Assembly: GCA_022482785.1 (NCBI GenBank)
Contig: JAKVON010000003.1
Location: forward strand, 124,001-188,000
Direction: 5' to 3'
Source of the DNA: Atopobiaceae bacterium
GTDB lineage: Bacteria > Actinomycetota > Coriobacteriia > Coriobacteriales > Atopobiaceae
Length of the DNA stretch: 64,000 nucleotides
Translations under genes and position numbers: made by a program
The notes under the pieces: generated by a model
What the model saw: only the letters and a program-made list of their open reading frames with translations
Database searches by the model: none
What the model was told of the DNA's origin: nothing
Shown: piece after piece, positions 1 to 8,409 of the stretch
Layout of the letters: the number at the start of each line of letters is the position of its first letter
Position numbering within the stretch: position 1 is the first letter of the stretch

Positions 1-635
1 TCGTCAGAGGGAAGAGAGAGCACCTCGTGGAAGGCGTCACCCGGGATGATGACCTTGAAACTCTTCTCCACGGACGACGTCTCGATGTTGGTGTCGCATA
101 CGGCGACGCGATGGGAGTCGGAGGCGACCATCCTGAGGACGTTTTCTTCCAGGGTCATGAAGATGCCGTGGAAGATGGGACGGGAGGAGTCCTTCGAGGT
201 CGCCTTGTAGACCTTGTCGACCATCGAGCTCACGAGCTCCTTGGGAAGTTCGATGGAACGCTCGAGGGCATAGTCCGGGAAGAGGAACTCCCGGTAATCG
301 CCCGGATTGAGCACATTGAGGGAGTAGTTGCTCTTGAGGCAGCTGATGGTCAGCCCCTTCTCGTCGCCATCGAACCGAATGGCGGCGTCAGGAAGGACCT
401 TCACGATGTTAGAGAGGATCTTCCCCGAGACGACGGCATTGCCTTCCTGCTCGATGTTGGCAGGAATCTTCGTCCTTATGTAGGTGGTCAGGTTGGTCGA
501 TTCGAGCTCGATCGTCCCATCGGCCGCCTTGAGGTAGATGCAGGAGAGCACAGGCTGCGTCGCGCTCGAGGAGATGGCATGCGACGCGATAGAGAGAGCC
601 TTAGCAAGGGCCGACTGGCTTACTGTGAATCTCAT
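1..635 (-). CDS. dnaN: DNA polymerase III sliding clamp (beta subunit), N-terminal part
   Basis: This is the beta clamp that encircles DNA and tethers the replicative polymerase. About 211 codons are visible and the gene runs off the left edge of the window, so the 3' end is missing. The N-terminus begins MRFTVSQSALAKAL, and the domain-1 and domain-2 pattern is clear (SGKILSNIVKVLP, LKSNYSLNVLNPGDY, MVASDSHRVAVCD). The start is the ATG at 633-635. It lies downstream of dnaA on the same strand across a 220-bp AT-rich gap, the usual dnaA-dnaN order near an origin. Confidence 0.95.
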   Translation of the reverse strand, partial: MRFTVSQSALAKALSIASHAISSSATQPVLSCIYLKAADGTIELESTNLTTYIRTKIPANIEQEGNAVVSGKILSNIVKVLPDAAIRFDGDEKGLTISCLKSNYSLNVLNPGDYREFLFPDYALERSIELPKELVSSMVDKVYKATSKDSSRPIFHGIFMTLEENVLRMVASDSHRVAVCDTNIETSSVEKSFKVIIPGDAFHEVLSLPSD

Positions 636-855
636 TACTAAGACCTTTCTCTTTAAAAAAGATAGTTGTTGTAATAGACCGCGTCGAAGAGATGAAAAGT
701 GCAGAGAATACCTGTTAGAGACCTATAAACACATCATGTTGCACTGTAGAAATTCCCTTCTTTTTTCATCATTTCAAATGACGTCTCAAAATCATTGAAC
801 GTGGATGGTGTCCTTTTCTGCCTTCTTTGACAACTTTTTTACAAAGACAGGTGGA
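636..855. other. dnaA-dnaN intergenic region, AT-rich
   Basis: This 220-bp gap is clearly richer in A and T than the surrounding genes. It should hold the dnaN promoter and possibly part of the origin. The octamer TGTAGAAA occurs at 745-752; it resembles a DnaA box (TGTGGAAAA on this strand) with one mismatch in the core. I see no canonical TTATCCACA. Confidence 0.4.
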
Positions 856-2382
856 TTACTCAAGGACGTTCTCCTTTATTCGCATGATCCTGTCAAAGAA
901 AACCCTGTTCCCCTTGCCTTCCTTGTCGACCCATTCGATGCTGTGCTTCACCGTCGCATGGCTTCTGCCGCCGAACTTCTCCCCGATGTCGGCCAAGGTG
1001 TATTCGGTGAGATTCCTCGACAGCCAGATCGCGACGTGGCGCGGCTCCATCAGCTCCTTGTTTCTCTTGCTCCCGATGAGGTCCTTGTGGTTGATGCCGT
1101 AGTCCGCCTCGACGCAATGCTGAATCTCCTCGATCGTGACGATCTTCTGCTCCGAGGGGAAGGATTCCTTCACGAGCCGATGAACGTCCTCCTTCTCGAG
1201 GACATACCCGAGCTTCTCCCTCTCAGTCGCCGTTATGAGGCACTTGTGGCAGAAAGTCTTTATGGTGCGGATGTTCGTGCCGGACTTCTCCGCCATGAAT
1301 TCGAGGAGCTCTGGGCTGATGCTTCCGGAATAGAGGGAGCTGTGCTCCCTCCTTCCCTCCTCTTTCTGGCGCTCGTAGAAGGTCTTTATGAGCGTGAGCT
1401 TGAGCTCGTAGTCGGGAATCTGGATTGCGATGGGGAAGCCGCCTCCCACGCGGCTCGTGATGCGCTCGTCCATCTTCTTCTTGGTGCTCCCGAGCTGGTT
1501 CGGCTGGCGGTCGGCGGCGATGACGATCTGCTTGTCGTGGTCCTTGAGGTAGTTGAAGATGTCGAAGAAGTAGTCGATGGTCCTGTCTCGCTCCGTGAGC
1601 CACTGAAAGTCATCGATGATGAGGATGTCTATGTCCTGGTAATAGCCGGTCAGAGCCGAGAGGGCATTGTTGTTGCCGTTGTTCTTGTCGTTGAGGGCCC
1701 TGACGTAATCGTTGAGGAAGTCCCTCGACGTCTTGTAGACGCAGATCCTCGAGGGGTCGTTGAAATAGATGTAGTTGTAGATGGCCTTGAGCAGGTGCGT
1801 CTTCCCAAGCCCGCTCTTTCCGTAGATGAAGAGGGGGTTGAAGTTCTTCGACATGCCGTTTGCGACCTGTTTCGCCGCCTGAAGCGCGATTCGGTTCTCC
1901 TCGCCCTCGATGAAGGTGTCGAAGGTGAGCTCCGAGTCGTTGATGGAGATGTCCTCGACCAGGGGGTTCATGTTCCTTCTTGCGAGGGTGTCCGTGGGCG
2001 TCGAGATCTGTGACACCTTCGAGGCTATCCGCTCGGTGATGGAGGGAGGGACGTCTTTGGTGGTCACATCCTCCTGCCAGCTGGTTATCTCTTCCTTCGT
2101 GAGGTCGGAGTGGGTGTCGATGGAGTCGTCGGCCTTTCTCTCGACCACGATGTCGAGGCGTATGGGCTGGAAAGCCGCCTGTTCGAGGCAGCCCTCGATG
2201 ACGTCCCTCTGCTTCTCGAGGGTTCTCTTGACGAACCCCATGTTCGTCGCGACCGTGAGGGTGCCCTCGTCGAGGGCGCTTGGGAGACAGCTTTCCAACA
2301 TCGCTATGGTCGACGCGCCCAGCTCCTTCTCCTTGAGCTGGACGACGGCGTCCTCCCATAGAATCCTTGCCTCAGTGTCCAT
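856..2382 (-). CDS. dnaA: Chromosomal replication initiator DnaA
   Basis: DnaA binds DnaA boxes at oriC, forms an ATP-dependent filament and melts the origin; it also acts as a transcription factor. The AAA+ core shows the Walker A motif GKSGLGKTH, Walker B ILIIDDFQW and the arginine-finger region. The C-terminal domain IV carries the DNA-binding signature FGGRSHATVKHSI. I chose the ATG at 2380-2382 (MDTEARILWEDAV), which matches the usual domain I start; an in-frame ATG at 2407-2409 would add nine residues but has no good ribosome binding site. The length of about 508 residues is normal. Confidence 0.96.
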   Translation of the reverse strand: MDTEARILWEDAVVQLKEKELGASTIAMLESCLPSALDEGTLTVATNMGFVKRTLEKQRDVIEGCLEQAAFQPIRLDIVVERKADDSIDTHSDLTKEEITSWQEDVTTKDVPPSITERIASKVSQISTPTDTLARRNMNPLVEDISINDSELTFDTFIEGEENRIALQAAKQVANGMSKNFNPLFIYGKSGLGKTHLLKAIYNYIYFNDPSRICVYKTSRDFLNDYVRALNDKNNGNNNALSALTGYYQDIDILIIDDFQWLTERDRTIDYFFDIFNYLKDHDKQIVIAADRQPNQLGSTKKKMDERITSRVGGGFPIAIQIPDYELKLTLIKTFYERQKEEGRREHSSLYSGSISPELLEFMAEKSGTNIRTIKTFCHKCLITATEREKLGYVLEKEDVHRLVKESFPSEQKIVTIEEIQHCVEADYGINHKDLIGSKRNKELMEPRHVAIWLSRNLTEYTLADIGEKFGGRSHATVKHSIEWVDKEGKGNRVFFDRIMRIKENVLE

Positions 2383-2475
2383 AGGTCCATCCGACGAAAA
2401 GAGCCGCATCCGATGCGGCCCGTAATTGATGAAAACTCATTATACGGAATGGAAAGAGGGATGGCGCCCATTACT

Positions 2476-3369
2476 TCACGAGCCATCCGAAAGGTATCCG
2501 CGTCCCTTCTTCGTGAGATAGCGCTTCTGTCCCCTCTTAAGAAGAAAACCTTCGTTTTCCAGCGACTTTAGTGTTCTCGACCACGTAGGGTTAGAGCCTC
2601 CGTATGTCCTCACGAGGTCGCTTGGACCGACGGCCTCGTGTTTGTCGAGAAACTCGAGCACGGCATGGCCGCGTTTATCAACATCGACCGACACGGCTCT
2701 CATCTGGGGGGCCTCCGCGTGTCTGAGGGTCTCGAGCAGCTCCCCTGCCTCGACGAGCACCACTTCGTGTGGGTGTCCGTCTCGTTCCTCGCCCTTTGCC
2801 TCGTCTCTGCTCCTCGTCTTCTCGACGAAGGAGGAATCCATGGAGATCGTGACTATGGTTCCCTTTCCGAGATTGTCCTCGACGGAAAGAATGCCCCCTT
2901 TGTCCTGCATGTATTGCTGAACGGATGGCAACCCGAACCCAACTCCGCGTATGTAGTGCTTCATCTCCGCCGTCGCCGATGTGGTTCCGTATTCGAGCGC
3001 GCGTGACTTGTCGTCTATCCCGGGGCCCTGGTCAGAGAAACGGATGGTGTTGCCGCCATCGAGGATGGATATGGTCGGCTCGATGAAATAGGCATGGATG
3101 AAGTTCTCGACCACCTCCCTGATCACGGTGAAGGGGATGACTCCACCCTGGTCATGGGCGAGCTTGTAGACGAGGGCCGTGATCTCGTCGAGGTATTCCC
3201 TCACGCCACGAGGTTCGACGACCTCGACGCGAGGCGTTACCGAGGGATCGTCGTAGATGGCGATTCGAGCCGCATACCTGACGTCAGAGAAATCCCCTTC
3301 CGCGCCGGCCTTTTCGTCATCGATCTGATTCGTCTGCTCGTCGAGAAAAGGATAGAAAGGATGAGACAT
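2476..3369 (-). CDS. GHKL-type ATPase (anti-sigma-factor-like) fused to a C-terminal winged helix
   Basis: Residues about 70-190 form a HATPase_c (GHKL) domain. It has an N box (VIREVVENFIHAYF), a G1 box (FSDQGPGIDD) and a G2 box (RGVGFGLPSVQQY). That makeup is closer to SpoIIAB/RsbW anti-sigma kinases than to a full histidine kinase, because no dimerisation/phosphoacceptor domain precedes it. The last 80 residues (LEFLDKHEAVGPSDLVRTYG to the end) look like a winged-helix DNA-binding domain. It lies between dnaA and the candidate origin on the dnaA strand. Its role is not known to me; a regulator tied to replication or stress is only a guess from position. Confidence 0.75.
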   Translation of the reverse strand: MSHPFYPFLDEQTNQIDDEKAGAEGDFSDVRYAARIAIYDDPSVTPRVEVVEPRGVREYLDEITALVYKLAHDQGGVIPFTVIREVVENFIHAYFIEPTISILDGGNTIRFSDQGPGIDDKSRALEYGTTSATAEMKHYIRGVGFGLPSVQQYMQDKGGILSVEDNLGKGTIVTISMDSSFVEKTRSRDEAKGEERDGHPHEVVLVEAGELLETLRHAEAPQMRAVSVDVDKRGHAVLEFLDKHEAVGPSDLVRTYGGSNPTWSRTLKSLENEGFLLKRGQKRYLTKKGRGYLSDGS

Positions 3370-3630
3370 ACCTTTTTACCTCGCCTTTCTCTTCTCGACT
3401 TCGTCTTTTCGTCTTCTGTGGCCGAGCTTATGTTGAAATCGTTCATAACATTTCAGTGTTGAAAGGAAGTTTTCTTCAATTCGTGAAAAGTTGTAGAAAA
3501 CGAATCTTTCAGCCGACGAAAAATTGCTGGGTATGTATCGTATCACTCAGAGTGAAACATATATATATGGAAGAATCCTTTCATCACACTCTTCGAAATG
3601 TTCCAGAAGAGTGTTGGTTTTGCTTTGAAA
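3370..3630. other. AT-rich intergenic region, candidate origin of replication
   Basis: This is the largest AT-rich gap near dnaA, between divergently read dnaA-side genes and rpmH. It contains a TGTAGAAAA box at 3492-3500 (one mismatch from a DnaA box), repeated TGTTGAAA motifs near 3430 and 3457, an AT tract (ATATATATAT) near 3569, and a perfect 9-bp inverted repeat ACACTCTTC/GAAGAGTGT at 3586-3594 and 3606-3614. Canonical DnaA boxes are not obvious. The call rests mainly on gene order and base composition. Confidence 0.45.
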
Positions 3631-3660
3631 TTGACACACTACCTGCTTGACCTCTACAAT
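3631..3660 (+). promoter_or_regulatory. Sigma-70-type promoter for rpmH-rnpA-yidD-yidC
   Basis: A perfect -35 TTGACA (3631-3636) and a near-consensus -10 TACAAT (3655-3660) are separated by 18 bp. They lie about 50 bp upstream of the rpmH start codon and face it. Confidence 0.8.
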
Positions 3661-3710
3661 CTTAGGGCTTTGCTGCTCTTATTCTCTCAAGTGCTCCAGG
3701 AGGACTTCAT

Positions 3711-3845
3711 ATGAAGCGTACGTATCAGCCTAACAAGCGCAAGCGCGCCAAGTGCCATGGCTTCCGTGCTCGCATGGCCACCAAGGGTGGCCGCACCGTT
3801 CTCTCCCGTCGTCGCGCGAAGGGCCGCAAGGCGCTGACCGTCTAG
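3711..3845 (+). CDS. rpmH: 50S ribosomal protein L34
   Basis: A 44-residue, very basic protein of the large ribosomal subunit. The sequence starts [14 protein letters not shown] and continues [20 protein letters not shown], the universal L34 pattern. A strong ribosome binding site (AGGAGG) lies about 8 bp upstream of the ATG. It heads the conserved rpmH-rnpA-yidD-yidC cluster and has a good promoter just upstream. Confidence 0.98.
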   Translation: MKRTYQPNKRKRAKCHGFRARMATKGGRTVLSRRRAKGRKALTV

Positions 3846-3852
3846 GAAACTC

Positions 3853-4173
3853 ATGAAGACCATCAAATCCAAGAAGGAATTTGGAAGGGTCTTTAGAAGC
3901 GGGAGAAGATTTAATTCCCCTCTCGTGAGGATTGCCATAGCTGAATGCGACGAAGGCGACCAGGGAAAGGTCGCCTTCGTCGCAGCGAAGCGACTGGGAA
4001 ACGCAGCGTTCAGAAACAGGTGCAAGAGGGTTCTGCGTGAGGCCGCGAGAAGTCTCGACTTGTCGGGCTATAACAAGGACATAATCCTCTTTGCAACGAA
4101 GGCGACGCATGACAGCCATCCCGACGAGGTGGCTGTCGGTCTGTCGAATCTGATCGGCAAGGGCGGAAGATAG
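3853..4173 (+). CDS. rnpA: Ribonuclease P protein component
   Basis: Protein subunit of RNase P, which trims the 5' leader of precursor tRNAs together with the M1 RNA. It is 106 residues long, and the conserved RNR motif is visible in AFRNRCKRVLREA. The start is seven bases after the rpmH stop codon, and its own stop abuts the yidD start, so the genes are co-transcribed. Confidence 0.97.
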   Translation: MKTIKSKKEFGRVFRSGRRFNSPLVRIAIAECDEGDQGKVAFVAAKRLGNAAFRNRCKRVLREAARSLDLSGYNKDIILFATKATHDSHPDEVAVGLSNLIGKGGR

Positions 4174-4416
4174 GTGGAAAAGAAGCAGGGCGAGGGAAAG
4201 TCGGGTGCCTCCGGTTTTCTCGTGAGCGCGATAAGGGGATATCAGAAGTACCTCTCCCCTCTTCATAGGCCCTGTTGCATCTATATTCCGACCTGTTCGC
4301 AGTATGCGGTCGAGGCCATCGTCAAGTATGGGGCCTTGAAGGGCAGCTGGTTGGCCATCAAGAGAATCTGTCGGTGTCATCCGTTTCACAAGGGTGGTTT
4401 TGATCCCGTTCCCTGA
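4174..4416 (+). CDS. yidD: Membrane protein insertion efficiency factor YidD
   Basis: A small (80 residues) membrane-associated protein that helps YidC-dependent insertion. The family signature is clear: [24 protein letters not shown] and [12 protein letters not shown]. It starts with GTG directly after the rnpA stop codon, which suggests translational coupling. Confidence 0.95.
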   Translation: MEKKQGEGKSGASGFLVSAIRGYQKYLSPLHRPCCIYIPTCSQYAVEAIVKYGALKGSWLAIKRICRCHPFHKGGFDPVP

Positions 4417-4439
4417 GGAACCGAAAGCTCGGAGGAGCC

Positions 4440-5192
4440 ATGTGGCAAGCGTTCATTGACCTTCTTACCAATATCCTAAGTGCCATCGAGGGTGCGGTCG
4501 GCGACTGGGGTCTGGCGATCATCATCCTGACCGCCATCATCCGAATCATATTGTCGCCGCTCACGATCAAGGCGACTCGCTCATCCGCGCAGATGCAGGT
4601 CTTGCAGCCTCGTCTCAAGGAGATTCAGGAGAAGTACGCCGACGACCCGGCCAAGCAGCAGGAGGCGATCCAGGAGTTCTACGCCCACAACCACTTCAAT
4701 CCCCTCGGCGGCTGCCTGCCCATCTTCCTGCAGATGCCCATCTTCTTCGCCCTCTTCTCCGTCCTCAAGCAGGTCGAAGGCAGTTTCTACACGATCCTCC
4801 CCTCTCTCTCCGTATCGCCAGCTGACGCCTTCGCCCAGTGGGGTCTCGCCTCTGCCTGGGTCTACATCGCCCTCGACGTCCTCTTCGGCATCCTCACGCT
4901 CGTGCCCATGATGATGAACAGCATGAATTCCGACCAGGAGCAGGCGAAGCAGACCAAGATAATGGGTGCGGTCATGGCCGTCATGATGGTCTACTTCGGT
5001 TGGACCGTTCCCGTCGGCGTCGTCCTCTACTACAACGTCTCCTCCATCGTCGGCGTCATCCAACAGCAGTTCATCACCAAGAAGATCATGGAGAAGGCCA
5101 AGGCCGAGGAGGAGGAGCGTTTGCTGAACGCTCCTATCCAAGTCGACGTCGTGCGTAAGGAAAAGAAGAACAGGCCTCGCAAGAAGGCTTGA
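4440..5192 (+). CDS. yidC: Membrane protein insertase YidC/Oxa1/SpoIIIJ
   Basis: Inserts and folds membrane proteins, alone or with SecYEG. It is 250 residues, the short Gram-positive form without the large periplasmic domain. The groove arginine lies in TAIIRIILSPLTIKA. A charged cytoplasmic hairpin (LQPRLKEIQEKYADDPAKQQE) and GCLPIFLQMPIFFALF follow, and the C-terminus is basic (KEKKNRPRKKA). A GGAGGAG ribosome binding site precedes the ATG. It is upstream of jag, as usual. Confidence 0.96.
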   Translation: MWQAFIDLLTNILSAIEGAVGDWGLAIIILTAIIRIILSPLTIKATRSSAQMQVLQPRLKEIQEKYADDPAKQQEAIQEFYAHNHFNPLGGCLPIFLQMPIFFALFSVLKQVEGSFYTILPSLSVSPADAFAQWGLASAWVYIALDVLFGILTLVPMMMNSMNSDQEQAKQTKIMGAVMAVMMVYFGWTVPVGVVLYYNVSSIVGVIQQQFITKKIMEKAKAEEEERLLNAPIQVDVVRKEKKNRPRKKA

Positions 5193-5230
5193 TTAGCTAT
5201 AAGTAATTAAACTAAGAGCGGAGGCCTGTC

Positions 5231-5824
5231 ATGGCTGAGGACGAAGAGAAGATTACCAACGAGGGAGAATCTACCGAAGACTCCCCATCTCAGAGCGAGC
5301 AGGAGGGCCCTTACTCCTCTCTCAAGGAGCACTACTCCAATGGCGAAGACCTTACCGACGACGAGCTCGATACCATCGCGGATGTGTCGGTGACCATCCT
5401 CCGCTCGATTCTCGGTTGCTTTGGCGAGGGAAACGCGGATATCGACGAGTACGAGGGAGACGAAGGCGAGCTCATTCTCGACGTGAGCAACGGAGACCTT
5501 GCCGTCCTCATCGGTCGTCATGGGAAGACCCTCGAGGCCCTTCAGCTTATCGTCTCGTCCCTTGTCAACAGGAAGCTCGGCTTCCATTATCCTGTCGTCG
5601 TCGATATCGAGGGCTACAAGGATCGGAGAAAGCAGAAGATTCAGTCCATGGCACATTCCGCTGCCTCTCGTGCGAAGAAGCAGAATGGTCAGGTGCGCCT
5701 CTCCCCTATGAATGGCTACGAGCGTCGCCTGGTCCATATGGCACTTGCCGATGATGCCTCTGTAACGACTCACTCGGAAGGCGTCGATCCCGACAGGTAC
5801 GTTGTTATAACCGCCGTTCGATAA
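5231..5824 (+). CDS. jag: KH-R3H RNA-binding protein Jag/KhpB
   Basis: An RNA-binding protein linked to cell elongation and division in Gram-positives (SpoIIIJ-associated). After an acidic N-terminal stretch of about 45 residues and a Jag-like segment comes a KH domain (DLAVLIGRHGKTLEALQLIVS, with the GRHG loop). A C-terminal R3H domain follows (LSPMNGYERRLVHMALADD). The ATG has a GGAGG site upstream, and a terminator-like hairpin follows the gene. Confidence 0.93.
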   Translation: MAEDEEKITNEGESTEDSPSQSEQEGPYSSLKEHYSNGEDLTDDELDTIADVSVTILRSILGCFGEGNADIDEYEGDEGELILDVSNGDLAVLIGRHGKTLEALQLIVSSLVNRKLGFHYPVVVDIEGYKDRRKQKIQSMAHSAASRAKKQNGQVRLSPMNGYERRLVHMALADDASVTTHSEGVDPDRYVVITAVR

Positions 5825-5850
5825 ATTCATTCACACGCTGTACAGTTAAG

Positions 5851-5882
5851 GGGAGAGCCACTTTGTGGCCCTCCCTTTTTTG
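5851..5882 (+). terminator. Rho-independent terminator after jag
   Basis: A hairpin GGGAGAGCCAC-TTT-GTGGCCCTCCC (one A-C mismatch) is followed by a run of T. It closes the rpmH-to-jag operon before rsmG. Confidence 0.85.
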
Positions 5883-5907
5883 TCAAAACTCCTCTACTCA
5901 TTAGTTC

Positions 5908-6651
5908 TTGTCAGATTGGATGACGATGAAGACAGATGGCTCCACGCTTGTTCAAAAGCTCGAGAGTGTCACTCGGAGCTTTGGCCTTGATCTATCTCCC
6001 GATCAGGAAGAGCTTATGGTCCGTCATCTCATGCTCGTAATTGATAAAAATAAGAAATTTAATCTAACGAGGATCACCTCGCCTGAGGAAGCCATCTATC
6101 TTCATATTCTCGACTCTCTTCTGCTTCTCCCCTATCTAAAGAAAGACATGGGTCTCTTCCTAGACCTTGGGACCGGTGCGGGATTCCCTGGAATACCCTT
6201 GACGATTGCCTCTGGATGGAATTCCGTTCTCCTGGATTCGGTTGGAAAGAAGGCCTCTGCTGTAAATGAGTTTCTTCAGGAACTTGGTCTGTCTGGCAAG
6301 TCGTCGGCCATCGCTTGTCGCGTGGAGGAATATGCCTCGTCACATAAGGGTGAATTTGATGCTGTCGTTGTGAGGGCCGTTGCAGCACTTCCCACGCTTG
6401 TCGAATATGCCTCTCCCCTTCTTGAAAAGGGAGGAAGGCTCGTCGTTACGAAGGGACGTCCAACCGAGGATGAGATGTCCTCTGGAGATAAGGCATCCTC
6501 TCTCTGCGGGATGAGAAGGATTGCATGTGAGGAATTTGACATTCCCAACCAACTTGGTCATAGAACCCTTCTTGTCTTCGAGAAGACCTCAAATGGGAGA
6601 ATTGTTCTGCCGCGCCATGTTGGCATGGCAAAATCGAAGCCATTGGCCTGA
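5908..6651 (+). CDS. rsmG: 16S rRNA (guanine527-N7)-methyltransferase
   Basis: Methylates G527 of 16S rRNA using S-adenosylmethionine. The SAM-binding motif FLDLGTGAGFPGIPL is at about residues 84-98, and VVRAVAALPTLVEYASPLL matches the RsmG core. The start is uncertain: TTG at 5908, ATG at 5920 and ATG at 5926 are in frame and none has a strong ribosome binding site. It sits just before parS-parA-parB, as in many origin regions. Confidence 0.94.
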   Translation: MSDWMTMKTDGSTLVQKLESVTRSFGLDLSPDQEELMVRHLMLVIDKNKKFNLTRITSPEEAIYLHILDSLLLLPYLKKDMGLFLDLGTGAGFPGIPLTIASGWNSVLLDSVGKKASAVNEFLQELGLSGKSSAIACRVEEYASSHKGEFDAVVVRAVAALPTLVEYASPLLEKGGRLVVTKGRPTEDEMSSGDKASSLCGMRRIACEEFDIPNQLGHRTLLVFEKTSNGRIVLPRHVGMAKSKPLA

Positions 6652-6669
6652 TTTCTTCTGACAGTTCAA

Positions 6670-6685
6670 TGTTCCACGTGAAACA
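6670..6685 (+). promoter_or_regulatory. parS centromere site 1
   Basis: TGTTCCACGTGAAACA differs at one base from the bacterial parS consensus TGTTTCACGTGAAACA. ParB loads here. It is 65 bp upstream of the parA ribosome binding site. Confidence 0.95.
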
Positions 6686-6709
6686 TCAGCATGAAAAAAT
6701 GTGGCATGA

Positions 6710-6725
6710 TGTTTCACGTGGAACA
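6710..6725 (+). promoter_or_regulatory. parS centromere site 2
   Basis: TGTTTCACGTGGAACA is the exact reverse complement of the first site, 24 bp away, and again has one mismatch to consensus. The pair could fold into a 16-bp hairpin and lies directly before parA. Confidence 0.95.
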
Positions 6726-6749
6726 TAGGAACCTGTATTGGGAGGAAAC

Positions 6750-7550
6750 GTGGATTATCTGAGCTCAAAACGCAAAAACCCCGATAAAGATGTAAGAGTA
6801 ATCGCAATAATCAACCAAAAGGGTGGAGTCGGAAAATCAACGACAGCAGTAAATCTGTCGGCAGCATTGGGAGAGACCGGCAGAAAGATACTTGTCGTGG
6901 ATTTCGATCCGCAGGGAAATACATCAAGCGGTCTTGGCATCGACAAAGAGACGCTCGAACACGATATCTATGATGCAGTGATACGCGATTATCCAGTGAG
7001 CGACCTCATTATGGAGACTGTTGCAAAGAACGTGTATCTGGTCCCAGCAACGATTCAGCTGGCAGGGGCAGAAATCGAGCTCGTGTCGGCAATGGCGCGC
7101 GAGAATATCCTCAAAGGCATTATAGATAGCGTAAAAGACGAGTTCGACTACGTCTTTATCGATTGTCCTCCGTCATTGGGGCTTTTGACAGTCAACGCTC
7201 TCGTGGCAGCAGACAGTCTCCTTATCCCAATTCAATGCGAGTATTACGCACTTGAAGGTGTTACGAAGCTCCTCGAGTCAATGAAGATGGTACAAAATCG
7301 CCTAAATCCGAAACTTGAGATATTCGGAGTCCTCATGACGATGTACGACAGCAGAACGACGCTTTCGAATGACGTTGTAAACGAGGTTCAAAGCTATTTT
7401 GGAAAGCAAGTCTTCAAAACAATCATCCCAAGAACGGTAAAGATATCCGAAGCACCCAGTCATGGGCTTCCCGTAACAATGTATTCGAGAATAAATAAAG
7501 GCTCGTTGGCATATAACCGGCTCGCGAAGGAAGTGATCAGGCGTGGCTAA
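6750..7550 (+). CDS. parA: Chromosome-partitioning ATPase ParA (Soj)
   Basis: A deviant Walker ATPase that segregates ParB-parS complexes and, in many species, controls DnaA. The deviant Walker A motif is NQKGGVGKSTTAVNL, and VVDFDPQGNTSSGLG and VFIDCPPSLGLLTVNAL follow. I chose the GTG at 6750 (MDYLSSKRKNPDK) because TTGGGAGG ends four bases upstream; a TTG at 6738 is also in frame. The gene overlaps the parB start by eight bases, so the two are translationally coupled. Confidence 0.96.
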   Translation: MDYLSSKRKNPDKDVRVIAIINQKGGVGKSTTAVNLSAALGETGRKILVVDFDPQGNTSSGLGIDKETLEHDIYDAVIRDYPVSDLIMETVAKNVYLVPATIQLAGAEIELVSAMARENILKGIIDSVKDEFDYVFIDCPPSLGLLTVNALVAADSLLIPIQCEYYALEGVTKLLESMKMVQNRLNPKLEIFGVLMTMYDSRTTLSNDVVNEVQSYFGKQVFKTIIPRTVKISEAPSHGLPVTMYSRINKGSLAYNRLAKEVIRRG

Positions 7551-8406
7551 GAAGTCTGGGCTTGGCAAAGGGCTTGGTTCGTTGATGGGGGAGTCTAGTG
7601 CCGAGTATGGGGATGATGGCAGCGAAAGTGTCATTCCAATAGACAAGGTAAAGCCAAATCCCAAGCAACCACGTAAGACGTTCGACGAAGCGCAGCTCAG
7701 CGAGCTTGCCGAATCAATCAAGGAGAATGGGGTGCTCCAACCCATCCTTGTGAGGAAGAATGGCACTGACTATGAGATCGTGGCAGGGGAGCGTCGCTAT
7801 CAGGCGACCAAGCTCGCCGGGCTCAAGGAGATTCCAGCAGTCGTACGGGAAATTGCCGACGAGGATGTCTTCCAGCTGGCGCTCATCGAGAACCTGCAAA
7901 GGTCTGACCTCGATCCCATCGAAGAGGCACAGGGCTATCAGCAGCTCATCAAGGAAAAGTCGCTGACACAAGAGCAACTGGCCAAGCTCCTCTCGAAGTC
8001 TCGTCCGACGATTGCCAATACGCTTCGACTCCTTGACCTTCCGAAAGATGTGCAGGGACTCATGGCCTCCGGAAAGATAACCGCAGGCCATGCCCGTGCC
8101 ATCCTCGCGGTTCCCACGGAGGAGGGAAGAAGCCAGCTGGCAGAGAAAGTTGCCAACGAGGGTTTGTCGGTAAGGCAGACAGAAAACATCGCTCCATTGT
8201 TTTCTGGCAAAGAAGAGGAAAGAAAGCCACGGGTCCCGACCCCGAAGACATTCAAGAGGGCGGCGCGCCAGCTTCGATCGTCACTCGACACCAACGTGCG
8301 CGTGAAGCAGGTTAGGGGAAAGAACAAGATAGAGATCGAGTTCAAAGACGAAGAGGATCTCGCGAGGATCATGGGTCAGATCATCGGCACGACGGAGGAG
8401 GAGTAA
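7543..8406 (+). CDS. parB: Chromosome-partitioning CTPase/DNA-binding protein ParB (Spo0J)
   Basis: Binds parS and spreads as a CTP-dependent clamp. The N-terminal domain has IVAGERRYQATKLAGL (the GERR CTP-binding motif), then a helix-turn-helix (LTQEQLAKLLSKSRPTIANTLRLLDL). The C-terminal dimerisation part is short. It starts with GTG inside the end of parA, and a small gene follows four bases downstream. The length of 287 residues is normal. Confidence 0.96.
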   Translation: MAKKSGLGKGLGSLMGESSAEYGDDGSESVIPIDKVKPNPKQPRKTFDEAQLSELAESIKENGVLQPILVRKNGTDYEIVAGERRYQATKLAGLKEIPAVVREIADEDVFQLALIENLQRSDLDPIEEAQGYQQLIKEKSLTQEQLAKLLSKSRPTIANTLRLLDLPKDVQGLMASGKITAGHARAILAVPTEEGRSQLAEKVANEGLSVRQTENIAPLFSGKEEERKPRVPTPKTFKRAARQLRSSLDTNVRVKQVRGKNKIEIEFKDEEDLARIMGQIIGTTEEE

Positions 8407-8409
8407 CTC

